Below are positions 61,934-64,000 of a stretch of DNA of 64,000 bases, one piece after another. The notes under the pieces were generated by a model. It made no database searches. It worked only from the letters and a program-made list of their open reading frames with translations, and had not been told where the DNA came from. This stretch comes from NIOZ-UU13 sp035528395 (GTDB lineage: Bacteria > Planctomycetota > Phycisphaerae > Sedimentisphaerales > Anaerobacaceae). The position numbers and the translations under genes are program-made. The DNA lies in NCBI GenBank assembly GCA_035528395.1, contig DATKYR010000218.1, forward strand, positions 1-64,000, read 5' to 3'. Positions within the stretch are counted from its first letter, which is position 1. The number at the start of each line of letters is the position of its first letter.

Positions 61934-62719
61934 ATGCACAAACGAAAAGGTTTTACGTTAATAGAGCTTCTGGTGGTGATTGCCATTATCGCATTGCTGA
62001 TGGCGATACTGATGCCGGCACTGCAGCGGGTGAAAAAGCAGGCAAGGGGAATTATTTGTAAAGCCAACCTGAAGGAGTATGGGATGGGGGCGAGGATGTA
62101 CTTGGACGATAATGATGGCGCTTTTCCTTATTCATTCACCTGGCTCTGCAAAGATTTTGGTTTCGTCGGGTGTGGATGGCACGATGCGAGCAAGAATCTT
62201 GTAAATAACCCGGACCGTGCCGGCGAACTCTGGCCATATCTGAAGAACAAAGAAGTTCACATGTGTCCGGAATTCTACGTTGTTGCCAGAATGGAGGGCT
62301 GCAACAGTTGTGACGGCGTGACAATTCCCATCGAACCTCAATATAGTTACTGTATGAATTCCTACCTCAACGGTGACGCATGGGGTGCGGTGCCTGCAGA
62401 ATTTCGTGGCAGCTACGAGAAAGTTCGGAATGAGTCCCAGGTAAAGAACCCGCAGCGTGTATTTTTCTTCTCTGAGGAGAATCCGTTTCCTATTCCGGGC
62501 CTTAGCGGCGCAGGAACCAATGACAACAATTTACGTTCCACACCTCCCGGTAACACTGATTGCTTCGCCACCTTCCATAATGCTCCGGGCGGGGACCTGG
62601 AGATGGGCTATGCCAATGCGGTTTTTGTTGACGCGCATGTCGAACAGGTCTCAGCACGTCCGAGGCCCAATACTTTTATATTAAGCTGGCCATGCGGACC
62701 ACCCATTCCGAACTGGTAA
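61934..62719 (+). CDS. Pseudopilin-like protein with H-X9-DG-type C-terminus, copy 1
   Basis: A 261-residue protein. The N-terminus is a type IV prepilin signal, KRKGFTLIELLVVIAIIALL (cleavage after Gly, then Phe-Thr-Leu-Ile-Glu). The rest is the planctomycete-type secretion-pilin domain: KKQARGIICKANLKEYGMGA, RMYLDDNDGAFPYSFTWLCK, QYSYCMNSYLNGDAWGA, and the end NAVFVDAHVEQVSARPRPNT. ATG at 61934 behind AAAAGGAGAA. These proteins are exported and probably assembled with a type II secretion or pilus system. Tandem with a close paralogue. Confidence 0.88.
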   Translation: MHKRKGFTLIELLVVIAIIALLMAILMPALQRVKKQARGIICKANLKEYGMGARMYLDDNDGAFPYSFTWLCKDFGFVGCGWHDASKNLVNNPDRAGELWPYLKNKEVHMCPEFYVVARMEGCNSCDGVTIPIEPQYSYCMNSYLNGDAWGAVPAEFRGSYEKVRNESQVKNPQRVFFFSEENPFPIPGLSGAGTNDNNLRSTPPGNTDCFATFHNAPGGDLEMGYANAVFVDAHVEQVSARPRPNTFILSWPCGPPIPNW

Positions 62720-62826
62720 GATATAACGCCATTCGCAAACGAGGCGGCTTTACGCCGTTAGTGGGACCCCGCCCTGCGGGAACCCAAATATGAATTCCCA
62801 ATCGGGGAAGGAGAAGGGGAACTATT

Positions 62827-63609
62827 ATGCTCAAACGAAAGGGTTTTACGTTAATAGAGCTTCTGGTGGTGATTGCCATTATCGCAATACTGATGGCGAT
62901 ACTGATGCCGGCCCTGAAGCGGGCGAAAATGCAGGTAAGGGGAATTCTCTGCAAAGCCAACCTGAATCAGTATGGCCTAGCGGCGAGGATGTACTTGGAC
63001 GATAATGATGGCGGTTTTCCTTATTCATTCACCTGGCTCTACAAAGATGGTGGCAGGAACCACCGATGGCACGATGGAAGTGATAGTGTTAACCTTAACC
63101 TACACCCGGAACTTGGCGGCGAGATGTGGCCATATCTTAAAGACAAAGATATTCACATGTGTCCGGAATTCAACATTGTTGCCAGAATGGTGGGAGGCCA
63201 TTCCAATGAGTCAATTCCCTTCGATCCTCAATATAGCTACTGTATGAATTCCTACCTCAACGGTGACGCATGGGGGGCGGTGCCTGCACAATATCGTACC
63301 AACATGGAGAAAATTCGGAAGGAGTCCCAGGTAAAGAACCCGCAGCGTGTGTTTTTCTTCTCTGAGGAGAATACGTGGGCTATTCCGGGCCTTAGCAGCG
63401 CTGCAGTGAATGACAACAATTTACGTTCCACACCTCCCGGTAACACTGATTGCTTCGCTACCTACCATAGTCCTCCGGGCGGGGACCTGGACATGGGTTA
63501 TGCCTATGCGGTGTTTGTAGACAGTCATGTCGAACAGGTCTCAGCACGTCCGAGGCCCAATACTTTTATATTAAGCTGGCCGAGCGGACCACCAATACCG
63601 GATTGGTAA
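62827..63609 (+). CDS. Pseudopilin-like protein with H-X9-DG-type C-terminus, copy 2
   Basis: A 260-residue close paralogue of the preceding gene: LKRKGFTLIELLVVIAIIAI, then RMYLDDNDGGFPYSFTWLYK, QYSYCMNSYLNGDAWGAVPA and FVDSHVEQVSARPRPNTFIL. Large parts match copy 1 almost exactly, with different residues in loops. AAGGAGAAGGGG precedes the ATG. The intergenic DNA after both genes is also alike (CGAGGCGG.TTTACGCCGTTAG, ATGAATTCCCAAT), so the unit was duplicated recently. Confidence 0.88.
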   Translation: MLKRKGFTLIELLVVIAIIAILMAILMPALKRAKMQVRGILCKANLNQYGLAARMYLDDNDGGFPYSFTWLYKDGGRNHRWHDGSDSVNLNLHPELGGEMWPYLKDKDIHMCPEFNIVARMVGGHSNESIPFDPQYSYCMNSYLNGDAWGAVPAQYRTNMEKIRKESQVKNPQRVFFFSEENTWAIPGLSSAAVNDNNLRSTPPGNTDCFATYHSPPGGDLDMGYAYAVFVDSHVEQVSARPRPNTFILSWPSGPPIPDW

Positions 63610-63874
63610 GATTTAGCGCTATGCGCAGGCGAGGCGGTTTTACGCCGTTAGAAATATGAATTCCCAATTGGGAAAGGGAAAGATTTTTAACGGCTTTTAC
63701 AAACAGCCTTTTTATGGATTGGTCCGTCAGAAAGATAGGCTTCAAGGCCGAAGGTTTTGGGGGTGGTGAATGCAGGAGAAGCCATCCACAAGCTGCGCTT
63801 GAGGCTGCCACCTTTAAAATCTATCAAATCAAATTTAACAGACTACGAGTGTGCACTTAAAGGGTACCACCGCG
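63610..63874. repeat. Gap with leftover pilin-gene leader and family E piece
   Basis: 63655-63685 (ATGAATTCCCAATTGGGAAA) matches the leader before copy 2 (62790-62815), as if a third copy once followed. 63779-63812 is family E (AGCCATCCACAAGC, TTGAGGCTGCCACC). Confidence 0.5.
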
Positions 63875-64000
63875 TTATTTCCTGATTTTTACAGGCTCTT
63901 TAGCTTTTTTTCTTCCGAGGATTTCGTCGGCTTCTTCCCATGTTTCAGGCGGCCATTGGCCGGTTGACTGCAACTGCTTTAGATGGTCCAGCTCCTTGAT
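63875..64000 (-). CDS. 3' end of an unidentified gene
   Basis: The frame is open from the window edge to a TAA: IKELDHLKQLQSTGQWPPET, WEEADEILGRKKAKEPVKIR, K. Forty-one residues of what looks like a helical, charged C-terminus. No family recognised; too short to say more. Confidence 0.5.
   Translation of the reverse strand: MKELDHLKQLQSTGQWPPETWEEADEILGRKKAKEPVKIRK

Overview
The window looks like a piece of a planctomycete chromosome, most probably class Phycisphaerae (Sedimentisphaerales-like). This is an inference from gene content. The pointers are two pseudopilins with the prepilin-type N-terminus and a C-terminal 'VFVD(A/S)HVEQV' box, a PEP-CTERM protein, a protein with a dockerin-like tail, many secreted beta-helix, LamG and beta-propeller proteins, a TAT-exported Gfo/Idh/MocA oxidoreductase and sugar isomerase, a complete-looking peptidoglycan precursor set (murE, murF, mraY), and intergenic DNA packed with short palindromic repeats. 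No rRNA, tRNA or CRISPR was found.

Layout. 1-5954 is a tandem array of six paralogous exported PD40 (WD40-like) beta-propeller genes; one copy is fused to a feruloyl-esterase/PHB-depolymerase-type domain. 6324-6853 is a small AT-rich SnoaL-like gene directly followed by a structure that matches an integron attC site, so it reads as a lone gene cassette. 7002-7352 is a 169-bp tandem repeat. 7566-10108 is a sigma-54-type promoter, a degenerate receiver-domain gene and groES-groEL. 10288-16283 holds a small membrane protein, a CBS protein and mraY-murF-murE on the minus strand, with a toxin/antitoxin-like insertion (broken YgiT, DUF4160, DUF2442) between murF and murE on the other strand. 16567-24634 has a transglutaminase lipoprotein, recJ, a frameshifted metallophosphoesterase, trxA, trxB, a YgiT-type protein and rmuC. 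24795-31657 has a HAD phosphatase, a decayed toxin/antitoxin pair, a homocysteine methyltransferase-GNAT-ASCH run, an exported methyltransferase, a TAT sugar isomerase-like lipoprotein and an APC permease next to a permease fragment.

32125-42576 carries a beta-helix/metallo-beta-lactamase/LamG fusion, a Gly/Arg/Gln-rich repeat protein, an orphan sugar-binding lipoprotein, an HU-like protein, an amidase-fold protein that has lost its metal ligands, DUF4954 and nagB. 42872-48321 (minus) has a parvulin lipoprotein, a Gfo/Idh/MocA oxidoreductase and a GH28-like beta-helix protein. 48822-54618 (plus) has guaB and then a MlaC-RND/MMPL-MlaA lipid-transport set. 55063-64000 has a dockerin-tailed secreted protein, a long repeat-rich gap with an orphan promoter and palindromes, an aminotransferase, a PEP-CTERM protein, a YkgJ-type cysteine-cluster protein, a lone second GroES-like protein and two tandem pseudopilins.

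Interspersed repeats dominate the non-coding DNA. At least six families recur, and two families have reached coding sequence in frame: MurE carries about 40 extra residues made from one of them, and the MlaA lipoprotein has a short repeat just after its lipobox. All calls rest on reading the sequence and on recalled family motifs; no database search was run.
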